A DNA stretch of 64,000 nt from Polaromonas sp. YR568 (GCA_945878995.1 CAMCUN010000001.1:1-64000), one strand, 5' to 3'; counted from the stretch's first letter, positions 27,322 to 36,209 are shown. Made by a program: numbers and translations. Notes: generated from the letters alone by a model not told the origin.

Positions 27322-28149
27322 TCAGGCTATCCCGAGCATTTGGCGGGCGATTTTGGGTGTCGCGATCGGGCGACCCCAGATTCGGGCTGTCGCAGTCCAC
27401 TGTTCGACCAGGAGTGCGTTTGTGGCGGCCAACTCGCCGGGCCTTAGATAGACCATGTCTTCCATTCCAGTGCGAACGTGTCCCCCTTGGGCAAACGCCA
27501 GCAGCGCCATCTGGAGGTACTTCTCCGTGTCTGGCGCTTGACTAGAAATGGCCCACTCGGCGCCTGGCGGTAATTTCTCAAGAAGAAATGGCAGGACCCG
27601 GGGATCGAGTGGAAGACCACCTGGCAAGCCAAAGACGAACTGTACAAAGGCTGGACGAGCCAGCAGATTCTCCTCGTCGAGCTTGTTCACCATGTACATG
27701 TGGCCCAAGTCGAATACTTCGATCTCAGGAACGATGTTCCTGGACTTCATGCGTGCTGACATCTCGCGCAGGTAGTGAGGCGAGTTGTCATAAAGGCGAT
27801 TGCCGATGTTGAAAGAGCCCGCATCGAGCGACACCATCTCCACGTCTACTTCCACGGCCGCAAACCGTTCCGAGTGCGAGGCCCTGCCCCCGTTGTCGCC
27901 GGCGCTGATGTTGATGATGGCATCGCATCCTGAGGCCTTGATCAAGTCAACGGTGCGGCGGTAGTCCGCCACGTCTGACGTCGTGCTGCCATCGTCCCGC
28001 CGTGCGTGAATGTGCACCATGGCTGCGCCAGCACGCCAGCATTCGATTGCTGCGTTGGCGACTTCCTCGGGCGTGACTGGGTGGTGAGGCGTCTTGGAGC
28101 GAGGAGGAGCGCCTCCCGTCACGGCAGCGCAGATGATCAGTGGCTTCAT
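27322..28149 (-). CDS. BKACE family beta-keto acid cleavage enzyme (DUF849)
   Basis: The 275-residue TIM-barrel protein opens with MKPLIICAAVTGGAPP and has HPVTPEEVANAA and the metal-binding HIHARRDDGS (His near 46-48). BKACE enzymes condense a beta-keto acid with acetyl-CoA to give acetoacetate and a new CoA ester; Kce of lysine fermentation is the founding member. The start overlaps the LeuD-like stop by 4 nt. The substrate is probably a keto acid produced by the aconitase-like pair or by ring cleavage, but cannot be named. Confidence 0.85.
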   Translation of the reverse strand: MKPLIICAAVTGGAPPRSKTPHHPVTPEEVANAAIECWRAGAAMVHIHARRDDGSTTSDVADYRRTVDLIKASGCDAIINISAGDNGGRASHSERFAAVEVDVEMVSLDAGSFNIGNRLYDNSPHYLREMSARMKSRNIVPEIEVFDLGHMYMVNKLDEENLLARPAFVQFVFGLPGGLPLDPRVLPFLLEKLPPGAEWAISSQAPDTEKYLQMALLAFAQGGHVRTGMEDMVYLRPGELAATNALLVEQWTATARIWGRPIATPKIARQMLGIA

Positions 28150-28655
28150 GCGATTGCTCCTTGCGCTTGCGCGAGTAGTCGACGTTTCATGTGGTTGACA
28201 AGGCCGCCGGCCTGGATGATGCCCAGCACTTCATTGGGGTAGGGAGGGACGGGATAGCGCTGGCCACCAACCACAACCCATCCTTCTTCCAGATTCGCTT
28301 GAGCGTGGTCACCCTGCCTTGCTGCATCCACAGCACTTGGAGAGGTCACCACCGGTAGCCCAATGTTTATTGCGCTGCGGTAGAAGATGCGTGCAAAACT
28401 TTTGGCGACGATGCATGAAATGCCCATGGCCTGGATGGCAATGGGTGCGTGTTCGCGAGAACTTCCGCAGCCAAAATTTTCACCGACAAAGAGAAAATCT
28501 CCTGCCGCTACCCGCGCATGAAAATTGTCGGCAACAGGTTCAAAGCATTTGGACGCCAAGACCTGAGGGTCTGATTGACTCAGGTATTTCGCGGGAATGA
28601 TGACGTCCGTGTCAATGTGGTCGCCGAACACGTGAATGTTTCCTTCGAATTTCAT
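28146..28655 (-). CDS. Aconitase/isopropylmalate-isomerase family small (swivel) subunit
   Basis: The 169-residue LeuD-like swivel protein has the DTDVIIPAKYL motif near 16-27 and GENFGCGSSREHAPIA near 53-68. It pairs with the large subunit encoded just upstream (4-nt overlap). The length and the archaeal-type motif fit the HacB/DmdB/LeuD2 group rather than biosynthetic LeuD (about 200 residues). The pair should interconvert a hydroxy-di- or tricarboxylate through dehydration and rehydration. Confidence 0.88.
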   Translation of the reverse strand: MKFEGNIHVFGDHIDTDVIIPAKYLSQSDPQVLASKCFEPVADNFHARVAAGDFLFVGENFGCGSSREHAPIAIQAMGISCIVAKSFARIFYRSAINIGLPVVTSPSAVDAARQGDHAQANLEEGWVVVGGQRYPVPPYPNEVLGIIQAGGLVNHMKRRLLAQAQGAIA

Positions 28656-29917
28656 GCCAATACCTCCCTGGGATCAGAAATGACGCCGGTCAATGCTGAA
28701 GCCGCGGCAACATAGGGGCCTGACAGGTAAACCTCAGATTCCTTGTGCCCCATCCTGCCTCGGAAATTGCGGTTGTGGGTTGCCAGACAGACATCTTTGG
28801 GCCCGAGCACACCCATGTGAATGCCTGCGCAAGGCCCGCACCCTGGCGGGTTCACCGTCGCGCCAGCTTCTTGCAGCGTATGCAAGATGCCGGAGTTCAA
28901 GGCGGCCCTATAGACGATCTCTGTCGCCGGTGTCACCAGCAGTCGCACACCCTTGGCCACCTTGTTGCCCTTGAGCACTTGCGCAGCTTCTTCAAGGTCT
29001 ACCAGACGACCATTGGTGCATGTGCCTATGGCGATTTGAGTCAATTTCACGCCCGCCAGTTCCTGCACAGGAACTACGGCATCTGGCGAGTGGGGTTTGG
29101 CAACCATAGGAGAAAGTTCATGGGCTGCTATCCGAACTGTGCGCTCATAAACCGCATCTGGATCGCTGCGATAGACCGTACCGCTGTTGGCGCCTCGCGC
29201 CGCCAGGTAGTCATGTGTCACATGATCTGGCGCCATGAGTGCGGTCTTCGCCCCCATTTCTATGGCCATGTTGGTGATGGTCATGCGTTGATCCATGCTT
29301 AAGCGTTCAAGTGCACTGCCCACAAACTCGATGGCTTTGTAGCGCGCGCCATCCACCCCCAACTCCTTCAAGGTGGCCAGGACAAGGTCCTTGCTTGTGA
29401 CGTACCGTTGCAGTTCTCCCTCGTAAGACACTTTGATGGAGGGGGGTACCACCAGCCATGTTTGCCCGAAGGTAAATATGTAGGCCATTTCGGTGGAACC
29501 CATTGGAACCGAAAAGCTGCCGAACGCACCCATGGTGCATGCATGCGAGTCAGCATTGCAAATGAGCATTCCTGGGCGGACATAGCCGAGTTCGGGAATG
29601 AGGGCGTGGTCCATGCCCTCCCCAAAACCGAAGAAACGTTCGATGCCTTGTTCTTTGCAGAACTGCTCGATGTACGCCACTTCGCTCGCAAAGTGGCTGT
29701 CGCGAAAAGGGGCGTGTCGGCCCGCGACGATGCAAATCTTAGAAGGGTCGAATACGCGGCTTGCACCCGCACTTTTCATCTGCCGTATTGCAAGCGGCGC
29801 AGTGATGTCATTGGCCATAGCCAGATCCACGTTGACGGTGACCACATCGCCCACGCCAACTTCTTTGCGACCAGACGCTGCTGCCAGCATCTTTTCCGCC
29901 ATTGTTTTTCCAACCAT
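28652..29917 (-). CDS. Aconitase/isopropylmalate-isomerase family large (Fe-S) subunit
   Basis: The 421-residue LeuC-like protein has the [4Fe-4S] ligand regions IGTCTNGRLVD and NPPGCGPCAGIHMG, plus DSHACTMGAFG. It belongs to the shorter homoaconitase/2,3-dimethylmalate dehydratase/LeuC2 group. AAGGAG precedes ATG 29917. It is the first gene of a - strand operon facing a LacI regulator, with a perfect palindrome and a TTGACC -35-like element upstream. Biosynthetic leucine synthesis is unlikely given BKACE and Bug neighbours. Confidence 0.9.
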   Translation of the reverse strand: MVGKTMAEKMLAAASGRKEVGVGDVVTVNVDLAMANDITAPLAIRQMKSAGASRVFDPSKICIVAGRHAPFRDSHFASEVAYIEQFCKEQGIERFFGFGEGMDHALIPELGYVRPGMLICNADSHACTMGAFGSFSVPMGSTEMAYIFTFGQTWLVVPPSIKVSYEGELQRYVTSKDLVLATLKELGVDGARYKAIEFVGSALERLSMDQRMTITNMAIEMGAKTALMAPDHVTHDYLAARGANSGTVYRSDPDAVYERTVRIAAHELSPMVAKPHSPDAVVPVQELAGVKLTQIAIGTCTNGRLVDLEEAAQVLKGNKVAKGVRLLVTPATEIVYRAALNSGILHTLQEAGATVNPPGCGPCAGIHMGVLGPKDVCLATHNRNFRGRMGHKESEVYLSGPYVAAASALTGVISDPREVLA

Positions 29918-29968
29918 CGGGTACTCCTTGGCCGCGAAGACGCACGCAAGTTGATGCCATATCGCGAA

Positions 29969-29980
29969 GTTAACGTTAAC
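29969..29980. promoter_or_regulatory. LacI-family operator GTTAACGTTAAC
   Basis: The perfect 12-bp palindrome with a central CG, the pattern bound by LacI/GalR proteins, lies 52 bp before the aconitase-like ATG and about 100 bp before the divergent lacI-type gene. A - strand -35-like TTGACC (complement of 29989-29994) lies nine bases away, so bound repressor would cover the promoter. Confidence 0.75.
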
Positions 29981-30082
29981 ATGCTAATGGTCAATTTTTC
30001 TCAAGTCAAGCGTCTGCGGGTCTTGTTTTGAGGCTCCTAGGGTAAGCTCCATGGCGATCAAGCACGTGAAGGGCAAGCAAGG

Positions 30083-31120
30083 ATGAAAGAGATACGACCG
30101 GAGAGCCTGCGCACGCAAGTCGCGCACTCTACGATGTTGCAGGTGGCAGAGCGCGCGGGTGTTTCCACCATGACTGTGTCGCGCGTGCTTCGCAATCCGT
30201 CGCTGGTCTCTGCCGAGACTCGAAGCCGAGTCCAGAAGGCGGTGGAGGAGGTGGGGTACATACCAAACGCCCTTGCCGGAGGTTTGCGCCTTTCATCCAC
30301 CAGCAACTTGGTCGCAGTGATCTTGCCGAGTCTGGACAACTCTTTGTATTCCCGAACCATCCAGGGTCTGAGTGATGCATTGGTGGGGCATGGTCTTAAC
30401 CTCATGCTCGGCGATAACCGCTATTCAAGCATCGTAGAGGAGAGGCTGGTTGAGTCGTTCATGGAGCAGCGTCCCGCCGGCTTCGTTTTGCATGAGACTG
30501 TGCACTCCGCAAAGACCAAGCGCATGCTCATGCTGGCCAGGGTGCCTGTGGTCGAAATCGGAGATCTGGTTGCGCGGCCGATAGACGCGGTCGTCAGCTA
30601 CTCCAACAAGTTGGCATCTCATGCGCTGACCATGCATCTGATAGGGCGTGGGTACAGAAGGATTGGGTTCGTCAGCGTTCCGATCGCTGGAAACCGCAGG
30701 GCGCAGCAACGCCGGGAAGGTTACCTGCAAGCCTTGAAGAATTCACGGATCACACCTATCGATAAATTGATCCTTGAGTGTGAGCCAGGATTTGCAAGTG
30801 GCGCGCGAGGCCTGGATTTACTGATGAGCAAACAGGTCAAGGCCGATGCCATCTTTTTTGCCGGTGATGTATTCGGGATTGGCGCGCTTTTGGAATGCCA
30901 ACGACGCGGTTGGCGTGTACCGGGCGACATCGCCTTGGCAAGCTTTGACGATTACGAGATAAGTGCTCAATTGACGCCGCACCTGACATGCCTTGACATA
31001 CCGCGCTATCGGATCGGTCAGGAGGCCGCCCGTGTCTTGCTGACCCGCAGTGCAGCAAAGGACATTGGTCGAGAACGCGTTAATGTTGGTTTTTCTGTTT
31101 TACCCAATCAAACGGCATAG
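30083..31120 (+). CDS. LacI/GalR family transcriptional regulator
   Basis: The 345-residue protein has a LacI helix-turn-helix near residues 18-45 (LQVAERAGVSTMTVSRVL) and a hinge helix ending in PNALAGGLRL. A periplasmic-binding-protein-like effector domain follows (NLVAVILPSLDNSLYSRTIQG onward). It is divergent from the aconitase-like/BKACE/Bug genes and is the obvious repressor of that operon through the GTTAACGTTAAC palindrome. The N-terminal 17 residues before the HTH are longer than in LacI. The effector is unknown but is likely the transported acid or a pathway intermediate. Confidence 0.9.
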   Translation: MKEIRPESLRTQVAHSTMLQVAERAGVSTMTVSRVLRNPSLVSAETRSRVQKAVEEVGYIPNALAGGLRLSSTSNLVAVILPSLDNSLYSRTIQGLSDALVGHGLNLMLGDNRYSSIVEERLVESFMEQRPAGFVLHETVHSAKTKRMLMLARVPVVEIGDLVARPIDAVVSYSNKLASHALTMHLIGRGYRRIGFVSVPIAGNRRAQQRREGYLQALKNSRITPIDKLILECEPGFASGARGLDLLMSKQVKADAIFFAGDVFGIGALLECQRRGWRVPGDIALASFDDYEISAQLTPHLTCLDIPRYRIGQEAARVLLTRSAAKDIGRERVNVGFSVLPNQTA

Positions 31121-31187
31121 GCTTTGCTGGAGCATCTAGCCGGGGGCAGCCTATTTTTTCAAATACATATTGATCTGCGACCGGTAG

Positions 31188-31440
31188 GCTGCACGGTCAT
31201 GTAACGCGGGTTCTACTGGCACCCTGGCCGTCTCTTATCCGCAGGTGCGTGCGGGCAAGTTTCGCGCGATTGCCACGACCAGCCCAACCCGCCTGAAGAT
31301 TGCATCTGATGTACCAACCATCAGCGAGGCTGGCGTATCCGGGTTTGATGACCTGGGCTGGCAGGGAATACTTGCGCCTGCGGGCACCCCTCCTGCGGTG
31401 GTTGCCCGGTTGAGCAGCGAGCTGATCAAGATCCTCGAGA
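31188..31440 (+). pseudogene. C-terminal remnant of a Bug receptor gene
   Basis: The frame is open from 31188 and encodes about 80 residues matching the last third of a Bug protein: YPQVRAGKFRAIATTS, then PTISEAGVSGFDDLGWQG, then ILAPAGTPPAVVARLSSEL. No signal peptide or first two thirds exist; a stop precedes at 31185. After ELIKILE the sequence no longer looks like Bug. It is a decayed copy, probably left by a deletion next to the LacI gene. Confidence 0.75.
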
Positions 31441-31441
31441 A

Positions 31442-31570
31442 CAGATTGGGCATGCACCTCTCATCTTCACTGAAGCCCAGTTGGTAAAGTTGGCTGACAA
31501 GATATGCAAGCTGCGGGCCATACTGGCATCACCTCCAGCGAATTGGTCTGCGGGGCGAAAGCAAGCCCAG
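31442..31570 (+). pseudogene. Remnant of an HD-domain phosphohydrolase gene
   Basis: In a different frame from the Bug remnant, starting where its similarity stops, the sequence reads LIFTEAQLVKLADKICKLRA, followed by ILASPPANWSAGRKQ. This pattern is typical of the middle of HD-domain (guanosine polyphosphate hydrolase-like) proteins, VKLADKIxNLRDIxxxPPxxW. Neither the upstream HD motif nor the normal C-terminus is present. The identification rests on pattern memory only. Confidence 0.5.
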
Positions 31571-31740
31571 AGGAAAGCAAATCCTGTTCAGCAAAGAGGT
31601 GCAACCCCCGCAGTGCATGACTCTGACTCTCGTCGAAGTGCTGGCGAATTAACAGATTCTGAGGCGATTTGCGATTGTTATTGCTTTGTTATTTCTTCTT
31701 GGATAACTGATGGAGGCCATGGTAATCTCTGACTAGCATA

Positions 31741-31875
31741 ATGTCTCAGTGCAAGTTTTTCAAGACCGCTCAGCCGGCGGCAGCGGGCGTTTTGGTTGCC
31801 GGCCTGCTGCGCAAGGACGCGCTCATCGACATGTCGGCCGTCGCGGTCCTTCGCGACCCGCCGGCGGAAAAATAG
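31741..31875 (+). pseudogene. Probable C-terminal remnant of a RidA-family gene
   Basis: A 44-codon frame encodes QPAAAGVLVAGLLRKDALID then MSAVAVLRDPPAEK, resembling the last strands of RidA/YjgF proteins (PAxTxVxVxxLLxPxALVEIxAxAV). The start of such a gene is missing. It ends 16 nt before the CaiB gene, so the CaiB operon may once have had a RidA gene in front. The region 31571-31740 shows nothing I can identify. Confidence 0.45.
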
Positions 31876-31891
31876 GGCGCGGTCACCATCC

Positions 31892-33133
31892 ATGAATCCA
31901 GCAGAAACAAGCGCAAAGCCCGCCGATGCCTCACTGCTGACTGGTGTGCGCGTCATCGACCTCACGACGGTGGTGTTCGGGCCGCTGACCACGCAAATCC
32001 TTGCCGACTACGGCGCCGACGTCATCAAGATCGAGCCGCCCGAGGGTGACATCATGCGCCATGCTGGTTCGGTCGCATCGGATGGCATGGGCTGCATTTT
32101 CCTCAACCTCAACCGCGGCAAGCGTTCGGTCGCCATCGACCTCAAGAAGCCTGACGGGCGCGCCGTGCTGCGCAAGCTCATCAGTACCGCTGACGTGTTC
32201 ATCCACAACGTCAGGCGCGGCGCGATGGACAGGCTGGACCTCTCCTATGAGGCGGTCTCCGCGATCAACCCGCGCATCCTGTATTGCACCGCCACCGGCT
32301 TTGCCAAGGGCAACACGCGTGCCGACGCCGCGGCCATCGACGACGTGATCCAGACTTCTTCTGGCTTGGCCGCGCTCAATGCCGGTGAGGACGGCGTGCC
32401 GCGCTTTGTGCAAAGCTTGCTCGCCGACAAGGTCGCTGGCATGGGCCTGGCCTGCGCCGTGCTTGCCGCGCTGTACCGGCGCACCGTGACCGGGCGCGGC
32501 GGCCTGGTCGACGTGCCGATGTACGAAACTCTTGCCGCTTTTATGCTGATCGAGCACCTGCAGGGCGAAAGCTATGAGCCGTCCCGCGGGGAGGTCGGTT
32601 ATCACCGTGTGATGAGCGCACGCGGCCGTCGTATTTACACTGCCAAAGATGGTTATGTCGCCATGACGCCCTACAGCGGCGTGCAGTGGGCGCAGTTTTT
32701 TCGAGAAACTGGCCGGCCCGAACTGGCGGACGACGTGCGCATCACCAACGCGGTGGAGCGCAACGCCCATGTTGGCGAACTCTACGACATGATTGCCTCC
32801 GTCGCCGGCACGCGCACCGTCGCCGAATGGGAGGCCCTCGCGTCACGGTTTGGCTTTCCGGCGCAGCGCGTCAATTCTCTGGCCGACGTGGCCTTAGACC
32901 CAGACCTCGCCACCACCGGCACCCTGGTCGCGCGCGAGCACGCCGGCGTGGGTCGCACGCGCATGCTCGCCTCGCCCGGTTTTTTTGACGGCGCGGCGGC
33001 GCGCCATCCGGGTGTTGCGCCGAAATTTGCCGAGCACACTCAGGCGGTGCTGGCCGAGGCGGGCTACTCCGCTGCTGACATCGAGCGCTACGCCGCGAGC
33101 GGCGCGGTGCGCTTAGCTGGGGCCAAGACATGA
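31892..33133 (+). CDS. CaiB/BaiF family (class III) CoA-transferase
   Basis: The 413-residue protein opens LLTGVRVIDLTTVVFGPLTT and continues LADYGADVIKIEPPEGD, the family's N-terminal signature, with LNLNRGKRSVAIDLKKPDG and HNVRRGAMDRL after it. These enzymes transfer CoA between carboxylic acids through an aspartyl-CoA intermediate. ATG 31892 was chosen because the family N-terminus begins about 16 residues later and the upstream extension is unlike it. It overlaps the MaoC gene by 4 nt. It may activate the acid bound by the Bug receptors encoded downstream. Confidence 0.9.
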   Translation: MNPAETSAKPADASLLTGVRVIDLTTVVFGPLTTQILADYGADVIKIEPPEGDIMRHAGSVASDGMGCIFLNLNRGKRSVAIDLKKPDGRAVLRKLISTADVFIHNVRRGAMDRLDLSYEAVSAINPRILYCTATGFAKGNTRADAAAIDDVIQTSSGLAALNAGEDGVPRFVQSLLADKVAGMGLACAVLAALYRRTVTGRGGLVDVPMYETLAAFMLIEHLQGESYEPSRGEVGYHRVMSARGRRIYTAKDGYVAMTPYSGVQWAQFFRETGRPELADDVRITNAVERNAHVGELYDMIASVAGTRTVAEWEALASRFGFPAQRVNSLADVALDPDLATTGTLVAREHAGVGRTRMLASPGFFDGAAARHPGVAPKFAEHTQAVLAEAGYSAADIERYAASGAVRLAGAKT

Positions 33134-33579
33134 CTCTCTTTTACGAAGACTTTGAAGTCGGTGCGACCTACCCAACCACCTCGCGACTGATTACCGATGC
33201 CGACCAGCAAGCCTTTTGCAAGCTGGTGGGTTATGACGTGCCGCTGTTTCTCGATGACGCCTATGCGCAATCGCGCGGCCTGCCCGGGCGCATCTGCCCC
33301 AGCCACTTGGTCATGTCGTTTTCCACCGCCATGACGGGCAAGCTCTTTCAGGCCAGCGTGGTGGCGCTGGCCGGCATTGAGGGCGTCAAGTTCCTGCGCC
33401 ACGTGCGGCCCGGTGACACCCTGCGCACCGAGGTCGAGGTGGTGCAAAAGCGCATGACTTCCAAGCCGGGGCGGGGCCTGGTGGTGTTTCGCGACCACGT
33501 TTACAACCAGCACGACGAAGAAGTGTTTCGCAACGACAAGCACGCGCTGATCCGCTGCCGCGACAGCGCGCCTGAATAA
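33130..33579 (+). CDS. MaoC-like hotdog protein
   Basis: The 149-residue protein has the hotdog pattern FEVGATYPTTSRLITDADQQ and RLPG-like GLPGRICPSHLV. The place of the usual D-x-N-P-x-H motif reads GYDVPLFLDDAYA, so the catalytic His is replaced by Phe. It may therefore be a non-hydratase hotdog (thioesterase-like or a structural partner). It overlaps the CaiB stop by 4 nt and lies 18 nt before a cupin gene. Confidence 0.8.
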   Translation: MTLFYEDFEVGATYPTTSRLITDADQQAFCKLVGYDVPLFLDDAYAQSRGLPGRICPSHLVMSFSTAMTGKLFQASVVALAGIEGVKFLRHVRPGDTLRTEVEVVQKRMTSKPGRGLVVFRDHVYNQHDEEVFRNDKHALIRCRDSAPE

Positions 33580-33597
33580 ATCACGGAGACTGAAGTC

Positions 33598-33993
33598 ATG
33601 AACGCCATCGAAAAACCAACTTCAAAATATGTGCTCCGGCCGGACGAGATGGCATCGTATTCGCCAGCCAACCACACCGGCACCAAGAACACGCGCCTCG
33701 TATCGGCCGCGATCAACGGAGCGCAGTACATGGAAGTCGTGCTGGGCGAGGTCGAAAAAGGCGCCGGCGTGTCCACCCACGCCCACCCTGGCATGGAGCA
33801 GGCGCAGTACTTCATCGAGGGCGAGGCCGAGGTCATCATCGACGGCGTGGCCTACCAGGCGCGCGCCGGCGACCTGTGTTTTTTTCCGCCCGACGTCTTT
33901 CATTCTGTGCGCGTGACTTCCGAGCGCATGAAGGTCTTGATCATCTACTCGCCGCCTTACGCCGAAAACCCCGACAAGGTCGTGCGCAAATAA
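33598..33993 (+). CDS. Single-domain cupin protein
   Basis: The 131-residue cupin has motif 1 HAHPGMEQAQYFIEGEAEV (His60/62, Glu66 region) and motif 2 PPDVFHSVRV. The metal-binding His/Glu set looks complete. Small cupins of this sort act as dioxygenases, isomerases or decarboxylases of small acids. It sits in a CaiB-MaoC-cupin-Bug-Bug operon; the specific reaction is unknown. Confidence 0.82.
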   Translation: MNAIEKPTSKYVLRPDEMASYSPANHTGTKNTRLVSAAINGAQYMEVVLGEVEKGAGVSTHAHPGMEQAQYFIEGEAEVIIDGVAYQARAGDLCFFPPDVFHSVRVTSERMKVLIIYSPPYAENPDKVVRK

Positions 33994-34029
33994 TCCCGCC
34001 GATACGCCACACTCCCCATGGAACACATC

Positions 34030-34980
34030 ATGAAAAAAATTGCGATTGCACTGTTTGCATCTCTTTTTGCGCTGTCCAACGCGGCAGCACAAACCTACCC
34101 GACCAAACCCATACGCATGGTGGTGGGCTTTGTCGCCGGTGGGCCCACCGACGCGGTCGCTCGCCTGTTCGCACAACGCCTGGGCAATGTGTTGGGTCAG
34201 CAGGTGGCCATCGAGAACAGGGGCGGTGCGGACGGGGTTATTGCGGCCGACCTTGTCGCCAAGGCCCCACCTGACGGCTACACCTTGTTTTTTGTGTCTG
34301 CCGGGCATGCGATCAACGCCAGCTTTTATCCGAAAGTGCCGTACCGCACGGTGGAAGATTTTGCGCCCATTACCCTCGTCGGCGAATCGCCCAACATGGT
34401 CACCGTCACGCCTTCGCTGCCGGTGAACACACTGAAAGAATTCATCGCACTGGCAAAGTCCAAGCCGGGCGCGCTCAACTACGGCGCCACTTCCAGCCCG
34501 ACCCTGCTTGCCACCGAATTGTTCGGCGCTCTCTCCGGCATACAGCTCACGCGCATCCCTTTCAAGGGCGCGGCGCCGGCCATGGCGGCGGCGATGTCAG
34601 GTGATGTGCAACTGGTGATTTCGGGCATAGGCACCACGCTGCCGCAGGTCAAGGGTGGCAAATTGAAGGGCCTGGCTGTCACCGGCTCCAAGCGCTCGCC
34701 GCTCGCCCCGGAGATTCCCACGGTCGTCGAGTCGGGCATCAACTTTGTCGCCACCACTTGGTATGGCGTGCTCGCCCCGGCCGGCACGCCGCCGGCCATC
34801 ATCGCCCGCCTCAATGCAGCGTCGCGCAGCCTGCTCGAAGATGCGGAAGTCAAGGCCCAGGCCGCGCCGCAAGGCGTGGTACTCACCCCCTCCACACCCG
34901 ACGAGTTCGGCACCTTTCTGCGCAGTGAGGTCGCGCTGTGGGCCAAGGTGGTGAAAGATACCGGTATCAAGGCGGAGTAA
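34030..34980 (+). CDS. Bug-family periplasmic solute receptor
   Basis: The 316-residue precursor starts MKKIAIALFASLFALSNAAA with the mature end QTYPTKPIRMVVGF. ATG 34030 gives a normal signal peptide with GGAA six bases before it; ATG 34018 is in frame but would add four residues. Bug blocks: IENRGGADGVIAADL, GATSSPTLLATELF, RIPFKGAAPAMAAAMSG. It follows the cupin and is followed 29 nt later by another Bug gene. Confidence 0.92.
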   Translation: MKKIAIALFASLFALSNAAAQTYPTKPIRMVVGFVAGGPTDAVARLFAQRLGNVLGQQVAIENRGGADGVIAADLVAKAPPDGYTLFFVSAGHAINASFYPKVPYRTVEDFAPITLVGESPNMVTVTPSLPVNTLKEFIALAKSKPGALNYGATSSPTLLATELFGALSGIQLTRIPFKGAAPAMAAAMSGDVQLVISGIGTTLPQVKGGKLKGLAVTGSKRSPLAPEIPTVVESGINFVATTWYGVLAPAGTPPAIIARLNAASRSLLEDAEVKAQAAPQGVVLTPSTPDEFGTFLRSEVALWAKVVKDTGIKAE

Positions 34981-35009
34981 GTTTTACTTCAGACAAGAAA
35001 GAACCAGCC

Positions 35010-35990
35010 ATGCATTCAATGTTCACGCGTTCCCTGCTTGCCCTTGTCGCGGCAAGTCTGGCCCTCGCCTGTGGCGGGGCCGTGGCGCAGGCGAGCTGGC
35101 CGACAAAGCCCATGCGCATTGTTGTTCCCTACCTCGCCGGCTCTTTCACCGACGTTGCCGCGCGCCGCGTGGCGGTCGAGCTCACCGAATCGCTGGGTCA
35201 ATCCGTGATTGTTGAAAACCGCACCGGGGCGAGCGGCATCATCGGCATAGACGCGGTGGCCAAGTCGCAGCCCGATGGCTACACCTTCCTGTTTACCGAG
35301 AACACCTTTACCGTCAATCCGGCGCTCTTCCCTAAGCTGCCTTACCAGCCGCTCAAAGATTTTGTGCCGGTGGCCTTGCTGGCCGAGGCGCCCACCGCGA
35401 TGTGGGCGCGCGTTGACCTGCCGGCGACAGACGCCCGTGCGCTGGTGCGTCTCGCGCAGGAAAAGCCCGACAGCCTGACCTTTGGCTCGGGCGGAGAGGG
35501 GACATCGTCGCACCTCGCCGCGGCGCTGTTTTTTGACAAGGCCAAGATCCGTGTGATCCACGTTCCCTACAAAGGCGTCGCCGGCTCCATTGCCGAAGCC
35601 GTTGCCGGCCGCATCGATTTCGGCACGTCCAGCCTGGCCAGTGCCAGCGGGCAGATCAAGGCCGGAAGGCTGCGCGCCCTCGGCGTGACCGGGTCGCAGC
35701 GCAGCCCGCTGCTGCCCAATGCGCCTACGTTTGCCGAGCAGGGCTTTGCCGACTATGACGCGCCGATCTGGTTCGGCATGCTCGCGCCCGCCGGCACGCC
35801 GGCGCCGGCCGTGGCGCGCCTGCAGGCCGAGCTGGCAAAGATCATGGAAAAGCCGGCCGTGCGCGAGCTCTTTAACGGCCAGGGCGCGCGCGTCATGTCT
35901 ATAAGTTCGCAGGAGTTCACCGCCCGCATGGCGCGCGAGATCCAGCAGTGGACCGAGCTTGTGGCGCGGACTGGCATCAAGGTGGAGTGA
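35010..35990 (+). CDS. Bug-family periplasmic solute receptor
   Basis: The 326-residue precursor has a signal peptide (FTRSLLALVAASLALACGGAVA) before QASWPTKPMRIVVPY. Other family blocks are VENRTGASGIIGIDAVAK, HVPYKGVAGSIAEAVAG and MLAPAGTPAPAVARL. It is the second Bug gene in tandem and is not a recent duplicate of the first, since many positions differ. ATG 35019 is an alternative start. The 219-bp gap to the convergent Bug gene at 36210 shows no clear terminator. Confidence 0.92.
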   Translation: MHSMFTRSLLALVAASLALACGGAVAQASWPTKPMRIVVPYLAGSFTDVAARRVAVELTESLGQSVIVENRTGASGIIGIDAVAKSQPDGYTFLFTENTFTVNPALFPKLPYQPLKDFVPVALLAEAPTAMWARVDLPATDARALVRLAQEKPDSLTFGSGGEGTSSHLAAALFFDKAKIRVIHVPYKGVAGSIAEAVAGRIDFGTSSLASASGQIKAGRLRALGVTGSQRSPLLPNAPTFAEQGFADYDAPIWFGMLAPAGTPAPAVARLQAELAKIMEKPAVRELFNGQGARVMSISSQEFTARMAREIQQWTELVARTGIKVE

Positions 35991-36209
35991 CGGACCAGCT
36001 TGTGCCGGCCAGGCAAAAGGCTGTAAACGGCCGACTGGCAAGGCTTTCCAGCTTTATTGCGTGTTCTTCTCAGGAATCGCATGGGGCCCATGGGCCAGCA
36101 CCGCAAAACCGTCTCGTTTGATTTGAGCCACTGAGTTGGCGTTCACAAAAGCCGCTACTTGGCCAAAAGCTGCGCTGGGGGCAGGCCGGCCCCGCCAGGT
36201 CCACTCAGA

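Noticed and set aside
31481-31732. An 83-codon open frame after the HD-domain fragment
   Set aside because: Only the first part resembles a known family; the rest has no similarity and no ribosome site, so it is treated as remnant and not as a gene.
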